Assembly (NCBI RefSeq): GCF_014193675.1
Contig: NZ_BLXZ01000007.1
Location: 1-64,000, forward strand
Source: Geomonas limicola
Lineage (GTDB): Bacteria > Desulfobacterota > Desulfuromonadia > Geobacterales > Geobacteraceae
Direction of reading: 5' to 3'
Length of the DNA: 64,000 bases
Shown: positions 33,867 through 41,987 of the stretch, piece after piece
Position numbering within the stretch: the stretch's first letter is position 1
How the letters are laid out: each line of letters begins with the position of its first letter
The notes under the pieces: model-generated
Told to the model about the DNA's origin: nothing
The model's database searches: none
Seen by the model: the letters and a program-made list of their open reading frames with translations, nothing else
Position numbers and translations under genes: made by a program

Positions 33867-33951
33867 AGGCTCCCGGTCCGGGAAGCCTGTTCGCGCCATT
33901 TTCCAAACCGTAGGGACTCCCGGCAACAGGTGTCCGGGAGAAGGGGGGGAT

Positions 33952-34440
33952 ATGAACCTCATCGATTATGCGCTGCAGATGGAAGCCGACGGCAGGGACT
34001 ACTACCACAGGTTGGCCGCCGAAACCGACTCCCGGGAGTTGAGAACCCTCTTCACGCTGCTCGCCGAGGCCGAACAGGCGCACTACGATGCGCTCAAGGA
34101 GCGTCGGGTGGAGCTCGGGGGAGGGGAGGGGAGCGGTATCGTCGAGCAGGCGAAGAACATCTTCCAGACCCTGCTGGCGCAACGGGAACTCGACCAGACC
34201 CCGACACCCCCCGCGGATCCCGACGCCTACCGGCTCGCCATCCGCGCCGAGGAGGAGGCCATCGCCTACTACAACCAGGCGGCCGAAGAGCAGAGTTCAG
34301 CCGAGCTGCGCCAGCTGCTTTTGCACCTCGCAGCCGAGGAAAAGCTGCACCTCAACATCATCGAGAACATCTACGAGTTCGTGGAATCCCCGAAGTACTT
34401 TCTGGAATGGGGTGAATTCAGCAACCTGAAGGAGCTGTGA
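33952..34440 (+). CDS. Ferritin-like (rubrerythrin-type) diiron protein
   Basis: A 162-residue four-helix protein with no rubredoxin tail. Likely diiron ligands are Glu in ALQMEADGRDYY, Glu and His in LAEAEQAHYD, Glu in IRAEEEAIAYY, and Glu and His in LAAEEKLHL, the paired E-xx-H pattern of ferritin-like proteins. A role in peroxide or iron handling is probable. GGGGGGA precedes the ATG. It is followed by a DUF488 gene that starts at its stop codon, a pairing seen with oxidative-stress genes. Confidence 0.85.
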   Translation: MNLIDYALQMEADGRDYYHRLAAETDSRELRTLFTLLAEAEQAHYDALKERRVELGGGEGSGIVEQAKNIFQTLLAQRELDQTPTPPADPDAYRLAIRAEEEAIAYYNQAAEEQSSAELRQLLLHLAAEEKLHLNIIENIYEFVESPKYFLEWGEFSNLKEL

Positions 34441-34445
34441 GCGCG

Positions 34446-34787
34446 ATGATCGATATCAAGCGGATCTACGACCCTGCCGCGGAGTCCGACGGCAGGCGCA
34501 TCCTGGTTGACCGGCTCTGGCCCCGCGGTATCTCCCGGGACAAGGCACAGATCGACGACTGGCTCAAGGAGATCGCCCCCAGCGACGAGTTGCGCCACTT
34601 TTTCGGCCACGACCCGCAGCGCTGGCCGGAGTTCCGGGAACGCTACCGCCGCGAACTCGCGGCGTTTTCCGGCGAGCTCGCCAAGCTGCGGGAACTGGCG
34701 GACCGGCAACGGATCACCCTTGTCTATGCGGCTCGCGATACCGAGCACAACAACGCCGTGGTACTCAAGGAACTGTTACTGGAATAG
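34446..34787 (+). CDS. DUF488 (YeaO-like) protein
   Basis: A 113-residue DUF488 protein. The start MIDIKRIYDPAAESDGRRIL, with VDRLWPRGISRDKA and the ending TLVYAARDTEHNNAVVL, matches YeaO-type members along the full length. The ATG at 34446 gives the family's standard N-terminus; a GTG at 34437 overlapping the ferritin-like stop is the alternative. Function is unknown; the position suggests a link with stress or iron. Confidence 0.85.
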   Translation: MIDIKRIYDPAAESDGRRILVDRLWPRGISRDKAQIDDWLKEIAPSDELRHFFGHDPQRWPEFRERYRRELAAFSGELAKLRELADRQRITLVYAARDTEHNNAVVLKELLLE

Positions 34788-35138
34788 CCCCCCCTCCTTT
34801 GCTCCTTCTGGGTGCGCTGCTGCGCCTGTATCCGGCAGCTTACGTACTGGCACGTACCGCTTGTTCCCCCTACAACCGCAAGAAATCACGCCGCATCTTA
34901 GTTTCTGGATTGGTGGTATCATGTATCTGATGTCGTACCTGGCTTTCAGGCACGGCTTCCTGGCAACCTAGTGACCTGACAGTAAGGTGAGCCAGGGGGC
35001 TTCATTCTCATAGCCTTGGCTATGGCAGCTTGGCGGTTTCAGCGTAGCTCAAAACAGCCGCCATTGTGACACTAACGGCCGCGGTCCTTTACCAGCGTCA
35101 TTTTCGCGGTGACAGGGCCGGTCGGGGAGGAATCAATC
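34788..35138. other. Intergenic region upstream of the acn-pdh operon
   Basis: No gene is supported. Two structures are visible: a palindrome at 35009-35024, and TGGCGG/CCGCCA arms around 35031-35063 that could form a leader hairpin before the aconitase gene. A TGGCAC hexamer near 34850 recalls a sigma-54 -24 box, but the -12 GC is two bases out of place. No convincing sigma-70 promoter was found. Confidence 0.4.
35009..35024. repeat. Operator-like palindrome upstream of acn
   Basis: CATAGCC and GGCTATG arms separated by TT, a perfect 16-base inverted repeat 115 bases before the aconitase start. It could be a regulator site for the acn-pdh operon. Confidence 0.45.
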
Positions 35139-37082
35139 ATGGGACAGAATCTGGCAACCAAGATTTTGGCCAACCACCTCGTCGAGGGGGAACTGGTCGC
35201 CGGTCAGCCGATCGCCATCAAGATCGACCATACGCTTTTGCAAGACGCCACCGGCACCATGGCGATGCTCGAGTTCATCGCCACCGAGGTGCCCCGGGTC
35301 AAGGTCGACCTCGCGGCGCAGTACGTCGACCACAACCTCTTGCAGACCGACAACAAGAATGCCGACGACCATGCCTTTCTGGCCAGCTGCGCGGAGAAGT
35401 TCGGCATCTACCTCTCCAAGCCCGGTAACGGCGTCTCGCACCAGGTGCAGCTCGAGCGCTTCGGGGTCCCGGGGACTACCCTTTTGGGTGCCGATTCCCA
35501 CACCCCGACCGCTGCCGGACTCGGGCAGTTGGCCATCGGTGCCGGCGGGCTCGACGTGGCACTCGCCATGGCGGGGCACCCCTTCCACCTGACCTGCCCG
35601 CGCATCTGGGGGATCAAGCTGACCGGCGAGTTGCGCCCCTGGGTCTCCGGCAAGGACGTGATCCTCGAGATGCTCAGGCGTCACACCGTGAAAGGTGGCG
35701 TGGGGAGGATCATCGAGTACTACGGCCCCGGTGTCGCCACCTTGTCGGCGACCGACCGCGCCACCATCGGCAACATGGGGGCGGAACTCGGTGCCACCAC
35801 CACCATCTTCCCCAGCGACCGGCGCACCCGTGAGTTTCTCGAGGCACAGGGGCGGGGCGACTGCTGGCGCGAACTCACCGCCGACCCCGACGCCGGCTAT
35901 GACGACTACGACGAGATCGACCTCTCCCAGGTGGAGCCGCTCATCGCCTGCCCCTCCTCGCCGGACAACGTGGTGCGGGTGGCCGAGATCGAGGGGCTCA
36001 AGGTCGACCAGGTCATCGTGGGGAGCTCGGTGAACTCGTCCTTTCGCGACCTGATGACCGTCTGCCGGATCCTCGAGGGACGGCGCATCGCCCCGGGACT
36101 CTCCTTCCACATCAATCCGGGAAGCCGCCAGGTGCTGGAAAACGTCGTGGACAAGGGAGGGCTCATGATGCTCCTGTTGGCGGGGGCCCAGGTGCACCAG
36201 CCGGGCTGCCTCGGCTGCATCGGCATGGGGCAGGCGCCGGGAACCAATCAGGTCTCGCTGCGCACCTTCCCGCGCAACTTCCCCGGGCGCAGCGGCACCA
36301 AGGAGGACCGGGTCTACCTCTGCTCCCCCGAGACGGCGGCCGCAGCCGGTGTCTATGGGGTAGTGACCGATCCGCGCAAGTTGGGGGACCTGCTCCCTTG
36401 GCCGGCGGTGCAGAACCCCGAGCGCTACCTGGTGGATGACTCGGGGATCGCGGCTCCCCCCGAGGACGGCTCACGGGTCGAGATCGTCACCGGCCCGAAC
36501 ATCGTGCCGTTCCCCGCCTTTGCCTCCCTGCCGGACCAGCTCGATCTCGAGGTGATGATCAAGGTGGGGGACAACATCTCCACCGACACCATCATGCCGG
36601 CCGGCAACAAGGTACTCCCCTTCAGAAGCAACATCCCTGCGATCAGCAAGTTCGTCTTTGAACAGGCCGACCCGGAATTCTCCGAGCGGGCCAAGGCGAA
36701 GGGAGACGGGGTCGTGGTGGCCGGCGAGAACTACGGCCAAGGGTCCTCGCGCGAGCATGCCGCACTGGCGCCGCGCTACCTCGGAATCCGCGCCAAAATC
36801 GCCAAGGGGTTCGCCCGGATCCATCGCGCCAACCTGATCAATTTCGGGATCCTGCCGCTTACCTTCAAAAATCCCGGCGACTACGACCGGCTGAACCGGG
36901 GGGACCGGCTGCGCATCGCCGGCTTGCGGGATCAGGTAGCCTCGGGCGCCGTGGAACTTACCTGGCAGCTCGGCTCGGGCGGCGAGGTGGTGACGCTGCT
37001 CAACGCTAATGAGCGCGAGCGCGAGGAACTTTTGGCGGGCGGGCTTTTGAACAAGGTCCGGGAGGAAAGCCATGGAAGATAG
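35139..37082 (+). CDS. acn: Aconitate hydratase (short, mitochondrial-like type)
   Basis: Interconverts citrate and isocitrate in the TCA cycle. At 647 residues it belongs to the short aconitase group, not the 890-residue AcnA or AcnB. The [4Fe-4S] cysteines are visible in IACPSSPDNV and GCLGCIGMG, substrate residues in LLGADSHTPTAAGLG, and the swivel domain carries AGENYGQGSSREHAALAPR-type residues (GENYGQGSSREHAA). The ATG at 35139 follows GGGGAGGA. The stop overlaps pdhA by 11 bases, so citrate metabolism and acetyl-CoA supply are translated from the same message. Confidence 0.95.
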   Translation: MGQNLATKILANHLVEGELVAGQPIAIKIDHTLLQDATGTMAMLEFIATEVPRVKVDLAAQYVDHNLLQTDNKNADDHAFLASCAEKFGIYLSKPGNGVSHQVQLERFGVPGTTLLGADSHTPTAAGLGQLAIGAGGLDVALAMAGHPFHLTCPRIWGIKLTGELRPWVSGKDVILEMLRRHTVKGGVGRIIEYYGPGVATLSATDRATIGNMGAELGATTTIFPSDRRTREFLEAQGRGDCWRELTADPDAGYDDYDEIDLSQVEPLIACPSSPDNVVRVAEIEGLKVDQVIVGSSVNSSFRDLMTVCRILEGRRIAPGLSFHINPGSRQVLENVVDKGGLMMLLLAGAQVHQPGCLGCIGMGQAPGTNQVSLRTFPRNFPGRSGTKEDRVYLCSPETAAAAGVYGVVTDPRKLGDLLPWPAVQNPERYLVDDSGIAAPPEDGSRVEIVTGPNIVPFPAFASLPDQLDLEVMIKVGDNISTDTIMPAGNKVLPFRSNIPAISKFVFEQADPEFSERAKAKGDGVVVAGENYGQGSSREHAALAPRYLGIRAKIAKGFARIHRANLINFGILPLTFKNPGDYDRLNRGDRLRIAGLRDQVASGAVELTWQLGSGGEVVTLLNANEREREELLAGGLLNKVREESHGR

Positions 37083-38049
37083 CCTGAAAGGGGTGCTCCC
37101 CGACGAGGAGCTGCTCCGCTTTTACGAACAGATGGTACTCTGCCGGGAATTCGAGGAGAGCTGCGCCGAGCAGTACGCCAAGGGGGAGATCACCGGCTTT
37201 TTGCACCTGTACTCAGGGCAGGAGGCGGTGGCGGTCGGCTGCACCGCGGGACTCGAGCAGAAGGACTACATCCTCTCGGCCTACCGCGACCATGCCCAGG
37301 CCATCGTGCGCGGCGCGGACCCGAACCGGGTCATGGCCGAGCTCTTCGGGCGGGCCACCGGGATCTGCAAGGGGAAGGGGGGCTCCATGCACCTCTTTTC
37401 CCCGGAGCACAACTTCATGGGGGGGTACGCCATCGTCGGCGGCCAGTTTCCCATCGCGGTGGGGTTCGCCTTCGCCTCCACGGTGCGCAGCGAGGACCGG
37501 GTCACCGTCTGCTTCTTCGGGGACGGTGCCATGAACCAGGGGACCTTCCACGAGTCGCTCAACTGGGCGCGGCTTTGGAACCTGCCGGTCCTCTTTATCT
37601 GCGAGAACAACTTCTACGGCATCGGCACCGAGGTGCACCGGGCCTCCGCCGAGGCGGTGCTGCACCGGCGTACCTGCGGCTACGACATCCCGAGCGAAAA
37701 GGTGGACGGCATGGACGTGATCGCCATGTACCAGGCGACCAAGCGGGCCGCCGCCTGGGTCCGGGAGCGCCAACGCCCCTACTTCATCGAGGCGGTTACC
37801 TATCGTTTCCGCGGGCACTCCATGGCCGATCCCGCCAAGTACCGCAGCTCGTCGGAGCACGAGGTCTGGAAGAGCCGCGATCCGATCCCGAACCTGGCGC
37901 GGCGCCTGGTGGCCGAGGGGATCGCCGGCGAGGCGCTCCTTGAGGAGATCCACAGCCGTTGCGTGGCCCAGGTCCAGGAGGCGGTGCGCTTTGCTTCCGA
38001 GTCACCCTGGCCCGACGACCAGGAGATCTGGGAGGATATCTATGTCTGA
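37072..38049 (+). CDS. pdhA: Pyruvate dehydrogenase E1 alpha subunit
   Basis: Alpha subunit of the thiamine-diphosphate-dependent E1 component, decarboxylating pyruvate. The 325-residue protein shows the N-terminal FYEQMVLCREFEE, GSMHLFSPEHNFMGGYAIVG, and the TPP/Mg motif from FFGDGAMNQG to ICENNFYGIGT. RFRGHSMADPAKYRS contains the phosphorylation-loop region typical of E1 alpha. Acetoin dehydrogenase subunits are close relatives, but the gene order E1a-E1b-E2 with acn favours pyruvate. It overlaps acn by 11 bases and pdhB by 8. Confidence 0.92.
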   Translation: MEDSLKGVLPDEELLRFYEQMVLCREFEESCAEQYAKGEITGFLHLYSGQEAVAVGCTAGLEQKDYILSAYRDHAQAIVRGADPNRVMAELFGRATGICKGKGGSMHLFSPEHNFMGGYAIVGGQFPIAVGFAFASTVRSEDRVTVCFFGDGAMNQGTFHESLNWARLWNLPVLFICENNFYGIGTEVHRASAEAVLHRRTCGYDIPSEKVDGMDVIAMYQATKRAAAWVRERQRPYFIEAVTYRFRGHSMADPAKYRSSSEHEVWKSRDPIPNLARRLVAEGIAGEALLEEIHSRCVAQVQEAVRFASESPWPDDQEIWEDIYV

Positions 38050-39028
38050 GATGACCTACCGTGACGCCATCAACCTGGCGCTCAAAGAGGAGATGCGCCG
38101 CGACTCCAGCGTGGTGATCTACGGCGAGGACGTGGCGCTCTACGAGGGGGCCTTCAAGGTGACCCGCGGGCTCTTGTCCGAGTTCGGCGAGGTCCGGGTG
38201 CGCGACTGCCCGATCTCGGAGAACACCATCGTCGGTGTGGCGGTCGGGGCGGCCATGGGGGGCTTGCGTCCCATCGCCGAACTGATGACCGTGAACTTCG
38301 CGCTGTTGGCCATGGACCAGATCGTGAACCACATGGCCAAGGTGCGCTACATGTTCGGCGGACAAACCCAGGTCCCCCTGGTGATCCGGATGCCCGGCGG
38401 CGGAGGGAGCCAGCTGGGGGCCCAGCACTCGCAAAGCCTGGAGAGCTACTTCATGCACTGCCCCGGGATGCACATCGCCTATCCGGCCACCCCGGCCGAC
38501 GCCAAAGGGCTCTTGAAGACGGCGATCCGCGACAACAACCCGGTGGTGTTCCTGGAGCACGAACTGCTCTACAACAGCAAGGGGGAGGTCCCCGACGACC
38601 CCGAGTTCCTGGTCCCCTTCGGAAAGGCCGCAATCCTCAAAGAGGGAAACGCGGTGACCCTGGTTGGGTATGGGCGGATGGCGATTCTCAGCCGGCAGGC
38701 CGCCCTGGAACTGGAGAAGGAGGGGATCTCCTGCGAGGTGGTCGACCTGAGGACCCTCAACCCGCTCGACCTGGAGACCGTAATTGCCTCCATCGAGAAG
38801 ACGGGCCGGGCGGTGGTGGTCGAGGAGTGCTGGCAAAGCGCGGGTCTTGGCGGCGATATCGCCTCGCGGATCTACGGGTGCTGCTTCGATCGGCTCCTGG
38901 CGCCGGTCAAGCGCATCTCGGGTCTGGACGTCCCCATGCCGTATTCGCGTAAGATCGAGAAACTCTGCATTCCGCAGGCCGAGGGGATCGCGCAGGGGGT
39001 GCGCGACCTGCTGGCCCAGGCGTACTAG
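38042..39028 (+). CDS. pdhB: Pyruvate dehydrogenase E1 beta subunit
   Basis: Beta subunit of E1, 328 residues. The N-terminus MSEMTYRDAINLALKEEM, TPP-contacting GEDVALYEGAFKVTRGL, the SENTIVGVAVGAAMGGLRP core and the transketolase C-terminal VVDLRTLNPLDLETV match the family end to end. The ATG at 38042 follows GGGAGG and lies within the last codons of pdhA; longer in-frame reading upstream is antisignal because it overlaps the conserved pdhA C-terminus. It is followed eight bases later by pdhC. Confidence 0.93.
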   Translation: MSEMTYRDAINLALKEEMRRDSSVVIYGEDVALYEGAFKVTRGLLSEFGEVRVRDCPISENTIVGVAVGAAMGGLRPIAELMTVNFALLAMDQIVNHMAKVRYMFGGQTQVPLVIRMPGGGGSQLGAQHSQSLESYFMHCPGMHIAYPATPADAKGLLKTAIRDNNPVVFLEHELLYNSKGEVPDDPEFLVPFGKAAILKEGNAVTLVGYGRMAILSRQAALELEKEGISCEVVDLRTLNPLDLETVIASIEKTGRAVVVEECWQSAGLGGDIASRIYGCCFDRLLAPVKRISGLDVPMPYSRKIEKLCIPQAEGIAQGVRDLLAQAY

Positions 39029-39036
39029 GAGCCGAC

Positions 39037-40539
39037 ATGAACGAGATTGTGATGCCGAAACTGTCCGACACCATGACCGAGGGGCGGCTGGTTTCCTGGA
39101 AAAAGCGGGTGGGCGACCAGGTGAACCGTGGCGAGGTGCTGGCCGAGGTTGAGACGGACAAGGCCAACATGGAGCTGGAAGCCTTCACCAACGGAGTCAT
39201 CCTGGAGATACGGGTGCAGCCCGGCGAGACGGTTGCGGTGGGAACGGTCATCGCGGTTATCGGTAATGCAGCGGAGCGTGGCGCAGCGACCCCGACGGGT
39301 GCCCCGGCGGTATCGGCTGGCGCACAACCCCCCGCCGAGCCACAGGCTACACCTGGCGAGAAGGCACCGGGTGGTGTGGGAGCGGGCGAGCCTCCTGGAG
39401 TCGCGGCCCAGTCGCAGGAGGTAACCGCCACGGTGCAGCCTGCCACCGAAGGACAGGCGCCGACCGAAGTCCGGCTGCCGGCCGAGGCGCAACTTGCAGC
39501 CGCCCCGGAATCCCCCGGCGAGGCGGTGTCCCTATCCCAGGTACAGGCCGATGCCGAGGCCCGGGCCAAGGCGCAGGCCCAGGTGGAGGCCAAGGTCCCG
39601 GGCAAGAAGGGTGAGGAGATTTCCCCGCAAGGTCCCGCCGCGCCGGGTGGGGCGCTGCCCGTGGAACGGGCCGCTCCGGTGGTGCGGCGCCGGGCGCGCG
39701 AACTTGGGGTCGACCTTGGGCAGGTACCGGGGAGCGGGCCTGAGGGGCGCATCCTCCTCAAGGACCTCGAGGCGTTCGCGGCGGGTGCCCCGGGGACGAG
39801 GCCGGAAGCGGCAGGAGGGGAGCCACGACCTGTCGGTGAACCCGTAGCCCCGGCAGGCGCCGGCCCTGGCCAGGGCGAAGCGCTCTCGCGCTTGCGCGCG
39901 GCGGTCGCCAAGACGGTGGCCGAGTCCTGGCGCAGCATCCCGCACTTCAGCGTCACCGTCGATGTCCTCATGGACCAGGCCGAGGCCCTGCGCCGCCAGC
40001 TGAAGGAGTCCGGGGTCGCGCTCACCTTGAACGACCTTATCGTGAAGGGGGTGGCGCTCGCCCTGGGCAAGTACCCGCGGCTTAACGCCTCCTTTACCGG
40101 CGATGCTCTGGAGATGCACCCGCAGGCGAACATCGGTATCGCGGTGGGGGTGCCAGACGGTGTGCTCATTCCGGTGGTCCCCGACTGCCAGTCCCGGACC
40201 CTGCAGCAGATCGCCGAGATCTCCCGGTCGCTCGTGGAGCGCGCCCGCAGCGGGTCGCTCTCCGAGCACGACCTTCAGGGCGGTACCTTCTCGGTCTCCA
40301 ACCTCGGGATGTTCGGGGTGAGCGAGTTCAACGCCATCATCTTCCCGCACCAGGCGGGGGTGCTCGCCGTGGGGGCGGTGGCCGACGCCGTGGTGGCACG
40401 GGGAGGGTCGCCGGTCTGCGTGCGGAGCATGAAGCTCACCCTGTCAGCCGACCACCGGGTCGTCGACGGCGCCTACGCCGCCGAATTTCTCGCCGAGCTC
40501 AAGGAGATCCTGGAGAGCCCGGTACGACTCTTGATCTGA
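39037..40539 (+). CDS. pdhC: Pyruvate dehydrogenase E2, dihydrolipoamide acetyltransferase
   Basis: Core acetyltransferase of the complex, 500 residues. One lipoyl domain (about 1-80) has the lipoylated lysine in EVETDKANMELEAF. A long Ala/Pro/Glu/Gln linker (about 85-200) is followed by a peripheral-subunit-binding domain (VVRRRARELGVDLGQVPGSG) and a second linker. The catalytic domain (about 285-500) ends with the active-site His-Asp in SADHRVVDGAYAAEFL. GGAG precedes the ATG. No E3 lipoamide dehydrogenase gene follows; a terminator closes the operon at 40562, so E3 must come from elsewhere. Confidence 0.94.
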   Translation: MNEIVMPKLSDTMTEGRLVSWKKRVGDQVNRGEVLAEVETDKANMELEAFTNGVILEIRVQPGETVAVGTVIAVIGNAAERGAATPTGAPAVSAGAQPPAEPQATPGEKAPGGVGAGEPPGVAAQSQEVTATVQPATEGQAPTEVRLPAEAQLAAAPESPGEAVSLSQVQADAEARAKAQAQVEAKVPGKKGEEISPQGPAAPGGALPVERAAPVVRRRARELGVDLGQVPGSGPEGRILLKDLEAFAAGAPGTRPEAAGGEPRPVGEPVAPAGAGPGQGEALSRLRAAVAKTVAESWRSIPHFSVTVDVLMDQAEALRRQLKESGVALTLNDLIVKGVALALGKYPRLNASFTGDALEMHPQANIGIAVGVPDGVLIPVVPDCQSRTLQQIAEISRSLVERARSGSLSEHDLQGGTFSVSNLGMFGVSEFNAIIFPHQAGVLAVGAVADAVVARGGSPVCVRSMKLTLSADHRVVDGAYAAEFLAELKEILESPVRLLI

Positions 40540-40561
40540 CTATCGTCTCCACACGGCACTG

Positions 40562-40594
40562 AAAGATCCCCCCTTCTCCCGGGGGATCTTTTTT
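40562..40594 (+). terminator. Rho-independent terminator of the acn-pdhABC operon
   Basis: An 11-base-pair stem AAAGATCCCCC/GGGGGATCTTT with an eight-base loop is followed by a run of T, 22 bases after the pdhC stop. Confidence 0.92.
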
Positions 40595-40695
40595 GTGCCC
40601 CGTCCCTCGTTTCACCCGCACCGGCGCCACGCCATCCCCGCCCGATCCCTGCTCCGCAACGAGGAGCCCGCTGCCACATATTTTAATAATCCCGC

Positions 40696-40748
40696 TAAAG
40701 AAAGGCTCTCATGTGTCCGATAGGAGAAGAGACACGGACACTATCGGA
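40696..40748 (+). promoter_or_regulatory. Possible sigma-28 promoter and stem-loop before the signalling operon
   Basis: TAAAGAAA at 40696-40703 and TCCGATAG at 40716-40723 resemble sigma-28 boxes, but the spacer is 12 instead of 11 bases. The same TCCGATAG pairs perfectly with CTATCGGA at 40741-40748, so the region could also form a leader stem-loop. Both readings are tentative. Confidence 0.33.
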
Positions 40749-40789
40749 ACCTGCCGCGTGACGGCTGCAGGTCCAGGAAGAAGGCGGCA

Positions 40790-41125
40790 TTGGCATCGGT
40801 ACAGATCGATAATCTCAGCCCGGGGATGGTGCTCAAAAAGAACGTGACCGATCGCAGCGGCCGGTTACTGCTCCCCTCCGGGACTGCCCTGGAACCCAAG
40901 CACCTCAACATCTTCCGGATGTGGGGGGTGCTCGATGTCGAGGTGACCGACGAGAGCGAGGCGGAGGTCGCGCCGGATCTCCTGGTCCCGGAACTCGATC
41001 CCGAACTGGTGGCGCGGGCCAGCGCCGAGGTGGCACGGATTTTCGCCCACAACGATCCGGAGCATCCCGTCGTCCGGGAGCTGATGCGCATCTGCATCAG
41101 GAGGAGGGCGGCCCATGAAGCGTAG
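40790..41125 (+). CDS. Small protein resembling the N-terminal domain of HD-GYP proteins (DUF3391-like)
   Basis: A 111-residue protein. The first 55 residues follow the pattern found before many HD-GYP domains: DNLSPGMVLKKNVTDRSGRL, LLPSGTALEPKHLNIFRMWGV. The C-terminal half is an acidic then basic helical extension. TTG is the proposed start (AAGG five bases upstream); no ATG or GTG is available before the conserved region. It opens a five-gene signalling operon and overlaps the HDOD gene by 11 bases. Probably a regulatory partner of the HD-GYP protein at 44124. Confidence 0.68.
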   Translation: MASVQIDNLSPGMVLKKNVTDRSGRLLLPSGTALEPKHLNIFRMWGVLDVEVTDESEAEVAPDLLVPELDPELVARASAEVARIFAHNDPEHPVVRELMRICIRRRAAHEA

Positions 41126-41987
41126 TCAGCGGATCGGCGTGGACCAGATGGTGCACGACGTCGCCACCATCCACTCGCTTCCCATGTTCTATACCCGGCT
41201 CTCCGAGGCGATCGACCACCCGCGCAGCTCCATCGCCGACATCGCGAAGATCATCTCGGAGGACCAGGGGCTTACCGCGCGCATCCTGAAACTCGCCAAC
41301 AGTCCGCTCTTCGGCTACTTCTCCAAGATCGAGACCATCACCCAGGCGGTCACCATCATCGGGGTCCTGCAGGTGCGCGACCTGGCACTGGCGCTCTCGG
41401 TCATGGACGTCTTCGCGGGGATCCCCGAGACGCTGGTCAACATGGAGCAGTTCTGGCGTCACAGCCTTGCGGCAGGGCTTGCCGCGCGCCACCTGGCCAC
41501 CAGCCAGCGGGAGTCGAGCCTCGAGCGCTTCTTCGTCGCCGGGATACTGCACGACGTGGGACGCCTGGTCATGTACATCCGGGACCCGGATAACTGCCTG
41601 CACCTCCTGGAACGCTGCCGGGAAACCGGCGAGCTGCTCTACCTGGCCGAGCGCGATTTCTACGGCTTCGACCACGCCGAGGTGGGGGGCGCCCTGTTGC
41701 GGCGCTGGAAGATCCCGCCGCGGGTTGCCGAGCCGGTCGAGCGCCACCACCATTGCCAGAAGGCGGAGCACTACCCGCGGGAGGCGGGGGTCCTGCATCT
41801 CGCCGATTTCGTTGCCCACGCCCTGCAACTGGGGAACAGCGGCGAGCCCCTGGTCCCGACGCTGGACCAGACGGTGTGGGAGCGACTGAACATCTCCTGC
41901 CACTACCTGCCGACCCTGGTGCAACAGGTCGATAGCACCTTCAGCGAAACCATCGAGGTGCTGTTCGGAGGGGATGCCCGTGCCTAA
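41115..41987 (+). CDS. HDOD-domain signalling protein
   Basis: A 290-residue protein with a full HDOD domain (about 20-215): [70 protein letters not shown] domains resemble HD phosphohydrolases but commonly lack activity and act as signalling adaptors. Here the HD pair (LHDVGR) is retained. A C-terminal helical part follows. It overlaps the genes on both sides (11 and 14 bases), so the operon is tightly coupled. Confidence 0.9.
   Translation: MKRSQRIGVDQMVHDVATIHSLPMFYTRLSEAIDHPRSSIADIAKIISEDQGLTARILKLANSPLFGYFSKIETITQAVTIIGVLQVRDLALALSVMDVFAGIPETLVNMEQFWRHSLAAGLAARHLATSQRESSLERFFVAGILHDVGRLVMYIRDPDNCLHLLERCRETGELLYLAERDFYGFDHAEVGGALLRRWKIPPRVAEPVERHHHCQKAEHYPREAGVLHLADFVAHALQLGNSGEPLVPTLDQTVWERLNISCHYLPTLVQQVDSTFSETIEVLFGGDARA

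Noticed and set aside
34849..34866. Sigma-54 promoter upstream of acn (TGGCAC).
   Set aside because: The -12 GC is not at the required distance from the -24 GG, so the site does not fit the strict sigma-54 spacing.
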